Source: Garcia nutans
Taxonomy: Eukaryota; Streptophyta; Magnoliopsida; Malpighiales; Euphorbiaceae
Length of the DNA stretch: 64,000 bases
Reading direction: 5' to 3'
Assembly (NCBI GenBank): GCA_947685225.1
Contig: CANTUV010000008.1
Span: 36,572,001-36,636,000 of the forward strand
Shown here piece by piece: positions 23,602 through 34,612 of this stretch. The position numbers were made by a program, and so were the translations under genes. The notes beneath the pieces were generated by a model. That model had not been told where the DNA came from. It saw only the letters and a program-made list of their open reading frames with translations, and did no database searches. The number at the start of each line of letters is the position of its first letter. Positions within the stretch are counted from its first letter, which is position 1.

Positions 23602-24801
23602 TCAGCCTCGACCTGCTGCCGCTTGCGATCTCTCAGTATCCCTAGGTAGATTCTGTATTCGCTGGGGACACTCTCGCATAAGGTGGTCCAAAGATCCACA
23701 TATATAACATGCAAATGTCCGACCCCAACATTCTCCCGTGTGACGGCGTCCGCATTGATCACAGCGTGGATTATTATTTTCGCCTTCATTACCTCTCGGA
23801 CCGATAAAGAAGTTACCTCCGCTTCGGCTGAATCCTCTTCCTTGTCCTCTTCCGGATCGTCCCGTACTAGCAACTGAGGTAGTTTGACTTAAGCCACCGC
23901 GAATTGATCCCTGACTGTAACCTCGACGTTGACCGTCTCCCGTGGAACCACTGTCGCGGAATCGTTTCCTTGATGATTGGTAGTTTCTCGAATAGTTCTG
24001 GGTACCTCTCTTCTGTTTCATCTTCTGTCGTCTATTCTGCTCGTCAGACTGACATTGCTCTACTTCTAGAGCCCTATTGACCAACTCGGAAAATTCTTTG
24101 ATATTAGCAGCGATTAACTGCATCCTAATCTCATTATTCAACCCATCCTGGAATTGCTTACATCTATCATGTTCATCTTCAATTGTCTTCTTGGCATACC
24201 TACTCAACCTAGTAAATTCCCTCTCGTATTCAGCAACGGTCAGTCGACCTTGCTTTAAGTGTAGAAACTCCTTTTTCTTGGCATCTAGGTATGCCTCCGA
24301 TATAAACTTCCTCTTGAACTCATTCACAAAGAAATCCCATGTTCTCTGTTCCGGTGAAACTCGTTGGTGAACTGTGTCCCACCATATATATGCTTCTTCC
24401 ACTAATAAGGAAGTAGCACATATCACTCGCTCTTCTGGCGTACACTGCAATTGATCTAAGGCTCGTATTGTTCCTTCCAGCCAATACTCGGCTGTTGAAG
24501 AATCATCGTCCCTTCGAGCCTTAAACTCCTTCGCACCATACTTTCTTATCTTTTCTATCAGGGGTTTCCTTTCCCCTCCTACAGCAGGTACTGGTACGGG
24601 TGCTGGCGCTGGGGGTGGTGCTGGGGCAACGCCGGCTATCTGCCGAAATACGGCAGCCATTTGTTGCAACATATCATTGGGAATAGGAGCATCAGCGGGT
24701 GGTTGCTCCGACGCTGATGTCTCAGATACACGCATTTCTACAACTCGGGAGGCCTGAGACTCGACCTCCTCCTCTATATCACGCTGCGCTGCTTGCGACA
24801 T
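23602..24801 (-). CDS. gag: gag of C (capsid and nucleocapsid)
   Basis: This 399-codon frame starts at an ATG (24801). A Pro/Ala-rich stretch at residues 58-75 precedes the retrotransposon gag (capsid) domain, about residues 85-240 (KYGAKEF, WWDTVHQ, EYEREFTRLSRYA). A basic linker follows, then a half-knuckle C347-x2-C350-x3-H354-x3-C358 and a full CCHC knuckle at C365, C368, H373, C378, then a short tail. It packages the element RNA in cytoplasmic particles. In relatives gag and pol are one frame; here a TGA ends it after AAAGRG, so this ORF may still yield Gag alone. Confidence 0.93.
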   Translation of the reverse strand: MSQAAQRDIEEEVESQASRVVEMRVSETSASEQPPADAPIPNDMLQQMAAVFRQIAGVAPAPPPAPAPVPVPAVGGERKPLIEKIRKYGAKEFKARRDDDSSTAEYWLEGTIRALDQLQCTPEERVICATSLLVEEAYIWWDTVHQRVSPEQRTWDFFVNEFKRKFISEAYLDAKKKEFLHLKQGRLTVAEYEREFTRLSRYAKKTIEDEHDRCKQFQDGLNNEIRMQLIAANIKEFSELVNRALEVEQCQSDEQNRRQKMKQKRGTQNYSRNYQSSRKRFRDSGSTGDGQRRGYSQGSIRGGLSQTTSVASTGRSGRGQGRGFSRSGGNFFIGPRGNEGENNNPRCDQCGRRHTGECWGRTFACYICGSLDHLMRECPQRIQNLPRDTERSQAAAGRG

Positions 24802-25112
24802 CTAAAGAGTAAACATATACCATCCCATCATTATTAACGACCCAGACCAACAGCATTATCTTACCCTAGGTGGCATGTATATAAATATAAAATTCTTAAT
24901 TAACACATATACAACACAACTTTTATTTATTTCCAAACACAAAGTTTTACAATATTAGGAAGCCCTTATATACATTGCAAAATTTAGGACTCCATGAAAT
25001 CGTACAATCTCTTATTTACTACAGGATATCTCGTTTTACGTCGGTAATGGCCACTCCCGACATAAAACGTACATCCTCCTATGTTGGATTACCCAGAAGC
25101 GGCTAAACCTTA

Positions 25113-25124
25113 GCTCTGATACCA
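25113..25124 (-). other. Primer-binding site of C (initiator tRNA-Met type)
   Basis: The minus strand reads TGGTATCAGAGC, five bases after the 5' LTR edge at 25130. It fixes the transcription direction as leftward. Confidence 0.93.
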
Positions 25125-25129
25125 CTAAT

Positions 25130-28087
25130 TGTAACACCCCTTCCCAACCTACATGTGTAAGCTGAGTAGAGGTGCCACACTATCCTAATTGTTGCTACCA
25201 ATTTACTTAGTCAAATTTTAGTTCTGATTTTTACAGAAATTTTGCCATAGTTCCGCCTAGAAATTTGGATCCCAAGTGTCGTCAAAACTTGTTTTTCTGA
25301 TTTTTGAAAACATTTTACACATACCAATGTGAATAAGAATACCATCAAATTTAATGCACTCCCAATGAATCCACCTTATACCCTCAACTACAAACCTGCA
25401 CGAAGAGTTCACACTTCTAATATAACATAAAGTAAAGATTTATGATTATTACATACTACTAACATACAATTATAACATAGAAAATCTCTTTTATATTTAT
25501 TCATATACATGCCACAACTATCAACTCATAATGGACTAAAAGATCTACCCCTGAGATTTGCTGTGGTCTGGTCGTTGCTTCCCCAAGATTTATCTACTGC
25601 TCCGAACCTACGAGTCAAGGAAAACTTAACTCGCTGAGCGTTGTCGCTCAGTGGGTACTTTACCAATAAAAATAAAAGTAGTACATGAAAGTATTCGAAG
25701 TAAAAAGGAAATAATAAAATCAACAATCAACCAACATTATACCAATAGAAATCATGATACATTCAGTATGATATGTTTTCAATAATGTAAAATCATAATT
25801 CAAATTCATTTGCATTATATAGTTCAACGAAAAATAATATGTCTTTGATCCAGGCTCTACTGGTATATAGGGAACCATAGTGATAAGGCAGTGGCCCTCA
25901 CCACTGTAACATAGGTGGCCCTCACCACCGATATCAGATCACAGGAATGGCCCTCACCATCCTGGTTATAACCAATGGCCCTCACCATTGGCCCCCAATG
26001 GCCCTCACCATTGAGTTCAGATCATATCAATTCAATCACAATATCAAGCAGTACTGCATAAGTTAGTATAGTGCACCATACCCTTATCTACCACTCCCAC
26101 TATCCAGTAGAGCATAAAGCTTTAAATGATTCAATTTAAGTCTCAAACCTCATTTTAGGATGACTCGCGAAATCATTTTAAATTCCCATCGCACTTTGCC
26201 ATTTATGCCGTGCAACACATTCTTTAGTCAAACCATTCCCCTTTTTCGCATATTTAACATCCACAATAAACACATCAAACATTTCAAAGCATTTCTCAAA
26301 ATATCACAAATTGACCAAATGAATAGTGTTGCGGCGAGACAAATCGGCAACGCAAAATGGCATGACCAAATGAATAGTAAAATCTGGGTTTTCGTCAAAA
26401 TTTCAGTCCACTTCAGTCATGCATTTGACCAAGTAAATTATTTTATTTTTGGCTGAAATTTTACAGAAAACTTATTTCATATGTTGACTAATTGCATGTA
26501 AAATTTCGTTGAAAAATTCATTCGTTTGCTGCCCCAAACAATTGCCACAAAAATAGTCCAGAAGCTGTCACTTTGGGACCATTTCGGCCCAAACATTTGA
26601 AATGCATAGGATAGTTTATTTTTCTTTTGCAAATCAATATTAAGGCTTCTTTAATAGTAAAGTGAAGATTCAAACACTTCCCTTTGACAACTTTTGCATA
26701 TTTAACTCAAATCAAACTAATTAAAGTCATGAACATCAAAAATTCCATAAACCAAAGTTTGTAAGAAAAATAGAATTTCTTTTATGGTAAAGCACCAAAC
26801 CTTATTCTTGTACTTCCCCTTTTTCTTTTCCTCCTTCTCCTTCCTTAATCTTTGTTTTTCCTTCAAGAAATTCAAGAACACACCCTTAAACATAAACCTT
26901 AGCAATTTAGATTAATAAGCTATCCTCCATTTCTTTTCAAACTAAACCCTAATCTAACCTTATTAAACCTTAGAAACCTTGATTCTTTCATTTAATTGAT
27001 TAATATCATAACTACTTAAAATTTCCAAATCCACCATAAGAACCCTAATTTCCAATCTTCCAATAGTTATATAACTACCTAAAACTAAAAATTAAAGTCT
27101 ACATACTAGAAAACCTTAAAAAAACTCACCTTAAAAATCAACTTTTGAAGAAACTTGGAAGTCTTTTGGGTGTTTCCCTTGTTGGCCGAATTTGGTGAGT
27201 GGAAAAAGAGAATTTGCTCTTCATATCACATATTTTTATATACAAAGGAAGTGATGATCACCTTTACCACTTGTCCCCTTTTTCTCTTTCTTCATTTATT
27301 ACACATTTATTACACATGCTAAATGTTTTCTTTTGATTGGCCAACCTTTGATTTTTATAACTTCCTTTTTCCTTTACTTCTTTCCACTTGTCTCTCTTCC
27401 CATTGGATCTCATAAAGTTGTCCCGGGTTACCCATCCGGTCCCGACACGAAACCGAGCCACATTACGTTCCGGCGATTAATCGATCATATCTTTTAAACC
27501 GTATAGTTCCATGAGTCAAACTATATATAGTTTTGATCCTCTCGACCTCTACTTTCTATTTATAACGTCTATTTTAGGTTTCCAAGTCATTTTGAAAAAT
27601 TACCGATAAGCCCTCAACTTTTTACAAAATTCCCTTTAGGTCCTATTTTTGCTCGGGTTTTCTCCGGCTTCGTTTCCACTGACGATCGTTTCATATTTAA
27701 CCTCTCGCCATTCTCTACGTACTCACGTCTTTATTTCCTACCCTAAATTCATGTATAACTTTAATTGATAATGACCAAAATGCCCTTAGGCAACATTTCT
27801 TCATTTTTCTTTAACGGGACATTTCCTGGAAAAACCGTTACACGTCGTTGCGATCCGGTTTTTCTCTACATTCCATTTTTGAAATCTGTTATATGCACTA
27901 TTAAGAACATCCGGTGCAACTTTCTTTGAAATTACATCTACGTCCCCAACTTTATTAAAAATTACAATTATGTCCCTTTTTGTCATACAACCTTATCTAG
28001 AGCTGTTATCAAGAATTATCTTCTCCTTTTCCCTACTCTCGCTATGCACGTGTCTACACTGCATAAATGCAGTAGGCGGATGTGACA
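25130..28087 (-). mobile_element. 5' LTR of element C
   Basis: It is 2958 bp long, the same as 17135-20092, at an offset of 7995. The four differences seen are one transversion and three transitions. It drives the element toward the left. I do not see a clear TATA box. It contains the stem-loop at 25634-25651 and the hairpin array at 25889-26013. Confidence 0.97.
25889..26013. repeat. Five-hairpin array with constant loop, C 5' LTR
   Basis: This is the second copy of the array at 17894-18018. The third unit is intact here (GGAATGG-CCCTCA-CCATCC with one bulged A). Confidence 0.9.
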
Positions 28088-29420
28088 GGCACACATGCCT
28101 CAATTATGTCATTTACATCATTATAACCAACCACATTGGCTTCACATCTCATTATATCGCAATTCACATTAAATTAATTCATCATTTAGGTGTACATAAT
28201 CAATGGCATTAACACACATTATATCAATCATTACATTTATCACATGAATTAACAATGTAATCAATTACTTAACATATGTACAATCAAATATGTTAAGTAT
28301 CAAAATCATTTAAATGTATGCAATCATGTAGTTTGTACTTACCTTAAGCACCCCTCACACAAATCTATACACTTCCTCTTCCAATACTTCTTCACCACTT
28401 GAATTAGGGCAAATTATCTTCTTCAAGACCTAATCCAAAAATGATAAAATACATCAATTCCAATGCAAATATTCACTTAATAACCTCTTACTAGACCCTT
28501 AAATCACAAATTACAAATCAACACCACTAACTAGGGCCCACGACTGAGGCCTCCCAACCCCCACAGGCGTGGGTTAGAAAATGGTTCTGCCTCTCTTGCT
28601 TAAAACCTCCACGGCCATGGCTTCAAATGGCCACGATCGTGGCAACCAAGGGCCACGGGCGTTGCATCCAAAATGCCTCTGTTTCGGACCAACTTCAAGA
28701 ATTCTATGCTTCTAACTCTATCAAACACAATTATCATGAAAATAAACTAAAAACAATTAACCAAACTCAACATCTACAACAAACATCACCAATTCAAAAC
28801 CCTAATACCAACACAACTTGACTCTTCCAACACAAGCACCAACTTCTTATCTTTAACTCAATTCCAACACATACAAACACACCACAAACAACCTATTCAC
28901 ACTATCACAAATCAAAAATCAACTCATTCACAATTTCAAATAAAACAAGAGAATTTAAGAGAGAACTTACCAAAGTTGATGAAACTTCCCAATTTTCCAA
29001 CTCAATCACTTGATTCTTCCCTCAATTTGCTCTTAGAATTCAAAAACTCTCTCTTGGTCTCTTGTCTTTGTGATGCCCGACCAAGCAATTGGAAAAGAAG
29101 AAAATGAAGAGTAAAAGAAGTAAAGTCAAATATTTACTCTTCAATTAAATCTCCACCAAGCATTTATAATAATATAATAATCCAATTCCTCTCTTCCATT
29201 CATTTTATTTTCTTTTAATTAATTTCATTAATTCAAAAATAAATAAATATCTTCTTGACTATACTCACTTTGACTTGTGTATATGTTGTATATATTTCCA
29301 TATATACAACATATACATTCTCTCTTAAATTCCTTTCTCTTCCAAATTAATATATACACTTAATTCAAAACAGAACAACAATTATATCAAAACTTCTAGG
29401 GCACACTTTGGGATATTACA

Positions 29421-29580
29421 AAATGGATCTTCACCCTTTGAGATCGGGTCTTTACCCTTGAAAATGGATTTTCATCCTTTGAGATCGGGTCTTCACCCTT
29501 GAAAATGGATCTTCATCCTTTGAGATCGGGTCTTCACCCTTGAAAATGGATCTTCATCCTTTGAAATCGGGTCTTTACCC
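29421..29580. repeat. 41-bp minisatellite of E, right part
   Basis: About four units at 41-bp spacing (29421, 29462, 29503, 29544) continue the array broken by B at 15908. GGGT-CTTC-ACCC and GGAT-CTTC-ATCC are again present. Confidence 0.88.
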
Positions 29581-30288
29581 TGGCTTCAGCTCTTTTAGCT
29601 GGATTAGTCTTTTGTCTTTTACATCTTCATTCTTTTGAGAGTTCTAATGTTCCACTCTTTTGTTCTTCCTTTTTGCAAAGATTTAGCTATTTTTAATTGG
29701 ACCTTATATCCTCTCCTTGCCCCCCTGTGTGGCAAAATATTTGTAAGTGAGTTTAAAAATATTTGGTATATAAACTCAAAAAATTGAAAAGGAGAAACTT
29801 TGCCCCCTGTGTAGGCTCAAACCAAAGATTTTATCAATGCAAGCTTTGATTGATGTTTTTGCCGTCTTGTTCTTCGCATAAGCACACATTTCTTCTCTTT
29901 GCAAGATTACTGGAGTTTTCTCAAGCAATGGGCTTTCTATACCCCCCTGATTTGATATCTTCTTTTGATTGCTTGCTGTTCATTTTGACAAGGAATAGAC
30001 AACACAAGACAAGAAAGTGCAATGTGAAGATCCAAAAGGGCTGGTTGATGACAGGAGTAATCTTGTGTATGATGGCTTTATGATTTTGGTTGTTCCCTAA
30101 ATTTAATAAAATGGAGTTAATAATAAAATTACTCTATGTTTACTATTTCGAGTATCTGACCAAATATTGTAAAATAAATCACACAATAGTGAAAAGTGAT
30201 GACAAATTATAAAAGGAAAGAAAACATCTTTTATTATCATTATTATTCATCCTAACATCATTGTATAAAGAATTGATAAATTCAAAAT
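29581..30288 (-). other. E internal region, non-coding
   Basis: The left part (29581-29960) is the reverse of F 39330-39640 and G 62560-62960, with the GCCCCCTG...CAAAGTTTCTCC-type text. The right part is AT-rich and unmatched. I see no gene. Confidence 0.6.
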
Positions 30289-30485
30289 TTATGGCAGATG
30301 ATCAGTGTAACGTGCAGGCCAGCTTTGCCTCAGTCGAACCAAATAGGCTTTAGTCAGACGGGGCATATCCAAATCAGTAGTGAACTCAGAACTTTGGGGG
30401 TTCAGCTCTGTACTATTTTCAAAGTCGATGAGGATCATAACAAGTGCCTCGACAAAGAGCAACAAGAGTAACATGCTTCGCCATG
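30289..30485 (-). pseudogene. ORF1 remnant of E, C-terminal piece, cut by F
   Basis: This is an open stretch of about 60 codons ending in a TAA, directly left of the F insertion. It holds the segment SEFTTDLDMPRLTKAYL and a basic end. Read together with 43152-43401 (the other side of F), the order looks like the C-terminal half of the DUF7745-type ORF1 of Tat/Ogre elements, but the frame shifts near 30430. Similarity was judged by eye only. Confidence 0.4.
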
Positions 30486-30669
30486 TGTATACCCTTAATT
30501 TTTGACCCATTCAAATATGATAGTCTAAAATAATTTTTGTTGTATTTTATTTATTTTAATAATATTTTAATTACTAATAATATTTAATAGTTCTTTTTAA
30601 TAAAAAAATATATAAAAAATAAAAAAATAAAAAATTGGACGGATCTTCGAGCAACACGCAACAGCCTAT

Positions 30670-30696
30670 TTCACCGCAGAAAATGTCTGCGGTGAA
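30670..30696. repeat. U3 hairpin of the F 5' LTR
   Basis: TTCACCGCAGA (30670-30680) and TCTGCGGTGAA (30686-30696) form a perfect 11-bp stem around AAATG. The 3' LTR keeps only a shorter version (near 41144-41163) next to a deletion. Confidence 0.85.
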
Positions 30697-30943
30697 TTGG
30701 ACACTGCCCAATTCGCCACAGTTGGGCTTGCCCAGTTCTGCAATGAAATGGCTTGCCCAGCTAGCCCATCGCGCCATAGCCCACAACAATTTTTGCCAGT
30801 GCAATTTTTCCCAGTGTAGCCCGCGGACCCGACAGCCCGCACGCTGCCGATTTTTTTATCAAACCTTATCTTACCCAGTTTTGTAGTTTTTCCTAAATAG
30901 ATAGTATTTCCTTATTAAAATAGGATTAAGACTTTATTTTTTC

Positions 30944-30950
30944 TATAAAT
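30944..30950 (+). promoter_or_regulatory. TATA box of the F 5' LTR
   Basis: TATAAAT is followed by ACCACATTAAAAC and a purine-rich leader; the same text stands at 41278 in the 3' LTR. It is the probable promoter of F. Confidence 0.6.
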
Positions 30951-32806
30951 ACCACATTAAAACATGAGAATAAGGGATGAAAAGAAAAACGAAGAAAACC
31001 CTAGGAGAAGAAAAAAATAAAAAGAAGAGGACGAGAAAAGAGAGACATAAAACCCTAGAGGAGGAAGAGGGTGGCAATTAACATTAAGGAGGTCGACAAT
31101 TAGATTTAGAAGAGTGAAAATAGCAAGTAGAAAACAGCAAAAATAAATTATCAACAATTGAGGAGTAAACAACGAACATTCATCAACCAACAAAGGCAGT
31201 GATCACTATGTTTGATCTTTGCTTGGCCAAAAATAAATATTGATGCAGGCAGTAGCTTGGGGTCAATAAACAATTTGGTGGAACTTTCAACGCAGATTTT
31301 GTGTCTTAATCTTGAATTTACTTAAACATTTAATTGTTATATCATTTTTGTTCTTACTCATTTTCATTTGTTTATTTTTGTTATCACTTTGATTCAATAG
31401 TCTAAATTGATAAACCCTAATTATATATTCTATTAATTATTGTTTCATGCAATAGCTTAAAAATCCAGAGAATTCCAAACCCTAATCTTCTTTACAATTT
31501 CTAAAAACTTTAATCTTAATTATTTTTATAAAACTCTAAACTGTTTTCTTAAATCCTAAGATCGGATATGTTTTCCAAACATCAAAAATCCTAACCTATC
31601 TTATTAATTCTCAAAACCCTAACCCCAGTGTCTTAATTCCTTAATTTTTCTAAACCCTAATTTTCTTAAAACCCAATCCAGTAAATCCTAGTTTTCCTAA
31701 ACACTAATTCTTAAAACATTAAAACTTTATGACAAGTTCATCAACACCCTAAAGCCCTAATCCAATGAACCTAAAACCCAATCTAGTAAATCTAAAATCC
31801 TAATTCTTAACTTAGTAACCATAATCCAGTGAACCTAAAACCCAATCTTTTAAAATTATAAACCCTAATGTCTTAAGATTCCAAAATCCTAATTTCATGA
31901 TGTTACCCCTAAACTCTAATTTGATTAACCAAAAACCTTACTACTTTCTTAAAATTATAAAACCCTAATCCATTCCATTTTTTCAAAAATCCTCATAGTA
32001 GCCTAAATAATAAATATAATAATTTCAAAATCCCAAAGCCCTAAATGTTAATTAAAGAACCCTAAATTAAGACATAAACCTAAATTTGTATCTTTATTGC
32101 TTTATTTAATTTTAGATTTGATTATATAGTTTATTGTTTTGATGGTTGATTTATTTAATTTCAATGCTTTATTTAGTTTATCATGGATGGATATTTTCTT
32201 TATTATTAAGATTATTATTTGTATATTTTGGTATTAAAATTGTAAGAGGTATGTTTCCATTATTGGGTACCTTATTAATTAATTTTCATGTAATTTAAAT
32301 TATTTTTATATTTTGGAATTAATGTAAAGGACATGTTTCCACCTTTTGGTGGGTGTCTTATTTAGTTTTAGACATGGACAATGTAAGGACTTGTTTCCAT
32401 CCTTAGATGGGTGTCCATTTATTTGCTTTGTTTGGACAGTGCTTTGATTTTAATATAATGATGCTTTATTTTAATTGTTGCATGTAGTATGGATAATATT
32501 ATTATATTTAAGAATTTTATAATATTAAGACTTGCAAAGGAGGCCGGTTCCAATGAACCAGGCGTTGTGGGTGTGTTGGGCCATTTCTCACCTTCCCCAC
32601 ACGTACCCAACTTTTCGAACCCATTAGGGGGTTGGGGATTCCTTAGGAATCGAGTCATCCACCCCTTTTTTTTTCCCGGTCCGTCCGAGTGGCGATACCA
32701 TTTTCTCTGGGCTTAGGCCCGTGTTCTCTAAGGCTCTGAGCCTAAACAGTGCCGAAGTCGCAAGAACCATTCCACCGGGAGTGGGGGCGAAAATCCCCGC
32801 TCACAG

Positions 32807-32824
32807 TGGTGACTCCACTGGGGA
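32807..32824 (+). other. Primer-binding site of F
   Basis: TGGTGACTCCACTGGGGA lies one base after the LTR end. It differs from the E site by one C to T. Confidence 0.75.
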
Positions 32825-33968
32825 TAAGAGAAGTTGATTCTGTTGGTCTTTATATTATTTGAATCTTTCTTATCATGATATTATCCATTGCATCATTTAG
32901 ATTACATCGTGTTCGCGAGTTAGGACGCCCGTGTTACTCGGGTTGTGTTATGCAAGGGATACCATACTTTCACTCAAGGTATGGAGATCGAGCATGGCAT
33001 AACCACTCATAGCCTTGTACCTTTTGGTATATACTTGCTATAGGAACCTAAGCCTTTTAACCCAAAGACTAAAGCTCATGTAATTGGCCAAGTTATTTTC
33101 TTTAGGTTTTTACCCCAAATGCATGATGTTTGACTATGGTTAATTTATCTTGGTTTAAACTATGACTTATTTGGTTTGTTCTTTTCCTAATATGACTTAA
33201 GTACATTATAAGCTCAAAATAAATTTTTCTTTAAAATCAAAAAGACTAAATCAATTTTCAAAATTTTTCAAAATGGTCTTTGGACATAAAACTTTTCTAA
33301 AAAAAAATCAAAAATTCTTTTGCTCATGACCCAAATACTAAGCCCAAAATCCATTTTTTCTAAAATCTTTTTTACAATGGGCTTAGAAACAAAATTATTT
33401 TCATCCAACCTTTTCTTAGAAAGAGCTTGCAAATTATTTAGGTCAATTATGAAATACCCAAAATCAATTGTGAGCCTAGTTTATACTAAGAATAATTAAT
33501 CATGGGCTTGTTTTTGGCATGAATCATTAGTTACTTTTTAAGTGAGAAATCTATTTATAATAAACCTCTTAATTTAGTTTTAATCCAATATAGCATAAAA
33601 GCTACTTTAGTTGGTTAAATGGATTAAAACCTAATTAATGGGAATTATCATGAACTGATTTTCATTTTTGAAAATATAATTAATAGTTGAAACTTCTGAG
33701 GGAATTATTTAAAAAACAAGATTCCCTAATGTTGATATTTTGTTAACCATATTACCTAGGAAAAGAGACTCGCCATTCATGTGTGGAAGTTATAAGTTTG
33801 GAAGGAATGTTCTACTTGTCTTTGTCTATTATTTGTGCATACATGCATACATTTGCATCTCATATCATTAATCCTCTCTGGCTCATAGACCTAAAGTACA
33901 GCAATTCAAGAGCATACAACAATACCACCTACAAACATTGATTTTGATTCAAGTACTTCATTGGAAGG
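32825..33968 (+). other. 5' leader of F, non-coding
   Basis: This leader is similar throughout to the G leader (11352-12485) and, on the other strand, to E 54265-55124. Near 33660-33730 it keeps about 60 bases matching the beginning of E ORF1, then differs. There is no gene. Confidence 0.6.
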
Positions 33969-34214
33969 ATGGACGCAAACCAGCTAAGGGACATAGTCGA
34001 TGAAGTTTTCAAAGCTAGGATGGCCAAGCTACGAGATCAATTGGTTGAAATTATGAGGATCCAGTTGATTCCAATTCTGGAGATCATCAACAATGCTAAT
34101 GAGGCATCTCCCATTGACATAAGAAAGAAGGGAAAGGCAACATCAATGAGGAACATGTTCACTAATAGAGATCAAATGAAAAATGAGGGATCAATCCCTA
34201 TTCTACAAGACTAG
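33969..34214 (+). pseudogene. gag: gag of F, N-terminal piece
   Basis: The ATG start at 33969 opens 81 codons ending in TAG. The N-terminus is helical and charged (DEVFKARMAKLRDQLVEIM) and matches the G gag N-terminus in layout. The central capsid domain that G keeps at 57397-57950 is missing: after this stop the sequence passes within 50 bases to the zinc-finger part. F therefore has an internally deleted gag. Confidence 0.7.
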
Positions 34215-34261
34215 CCAAACCATGTGCTATCTAAGTGGAGCAATAAGGGCGGCTATCACCC

Positions 34262-34612
34262 TTGTGGGCAAAGTCAAAGGGAAAGAGGAAAAATGCAACA
34301 ATTGAGCCAATAAAGATGCGTAAATTTTTAGACATAAGGGAGCCTTTGTCAAAGATGTTAGAAAATCTAATGAAAATGGATTTGCTACAACCATTGGCAC
34401 CTCGGCCTCTACATAAGCGTCTACCACCAAATTATGATGCCAAGGTCTTCTGTCAATTTCATCAAATGCATGGGCATGAGACAGATAAATGTGTTTGATT
34501 AAGGCACGAGATCCAAAATTTGATTGACAGTGGAAATCTGCCTAAACCTGATAAGCCAAACACTAAGAATGATCCTCTGCCTAAATTTGGAAGGGTGCAC
34601 CGCTTTTCATGA
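34262..34612 (+). pseudogene. gag: gag of F, zinc-finger piece
   Basis: Open from 34262 to a TGA at 34496-34498, then in the same frame to the TGA at 34610-34612. It contains the Tat/Ogre-type knuckle CQFHQMHGHETDKC (C-x2-H-x4-H-x4-C) followed after the stop by LRHEIQNLIDSG. The G copy has the matching piece at 58170-58330. It could bind nucleic acid if expressed, but the stop and the missing capsid domain make it a pseudogene. Confidence 0.75.

Larger units (their letters stand above)
17135..28087 (-). mobile_element. Element C: full-length Tekay-like retrotransposon (T2)
   Basis: This 10,953-bp element has GGCAC duplications (17130-17134 and 28088-28092), two 2958-bp LTRs, a PBS at the right, a polypurine tract at the left, and gag-pol on the minus strand between them. 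The LTRs differ at four sites that I could see (17855/25850, 17955/25950, 18216/26211, 20078/28073). It is therefore young, but its gag-pol frame has two nonsense codons, so this copy could move only with help from another. Confidence 0.97.
15909..29420 (-). mobile_element. Solo LTR B (T1 family), split by element C
   Basis: Segments 15909-17134 and 28093-29420 join into one LTR of about 2.55 kb with target duplication AAATG (15904-15908 and 29421-29425). On the minus strand it starts TGTAATATCC at 29420 and ends GGGTGTTACA at 15909. It has no PBS, internal region or second LTR, so it is a product of LTR-LTR recombination. It shares with the D LTR the TGCCCTAGAAGTTTT start, the CTAAGCC hairpin (16289-16305), GGGCCCATGCTTGTC (near 16569, reverse) and the CTTGAAGC-type degenerate repeats (16650-16870). 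C lies in it at GGCAC. Confidence 0.9.
30486..32805 (+). mobile_element. 5' LTR of element F
   Basis: U3 holds a GC-rich segment with a hairpin (30670-30696), then a TATA box at 30944 and a purine-rich leader. A telobox-rich stretch follows (31410-32060, repeated AAACCCTAA). Next come AGGTATGTTTCCA, GGACATGTTTCCA and related blocks (32250-32420), the GGTTCCAATGAACCAGGC block at 32545 and the terminal hairpin AGTGGGG/CCCCGCT ending CTCACA. Short frames inside are also present in the other O-family LTRs and are not genes. Confidence 0.93.

Noticed and set aside
20468..24370. Plus-strand frames within the C gag-pol region
   Set aside because: They are antisense shadows of the conserved gag-pol frame.
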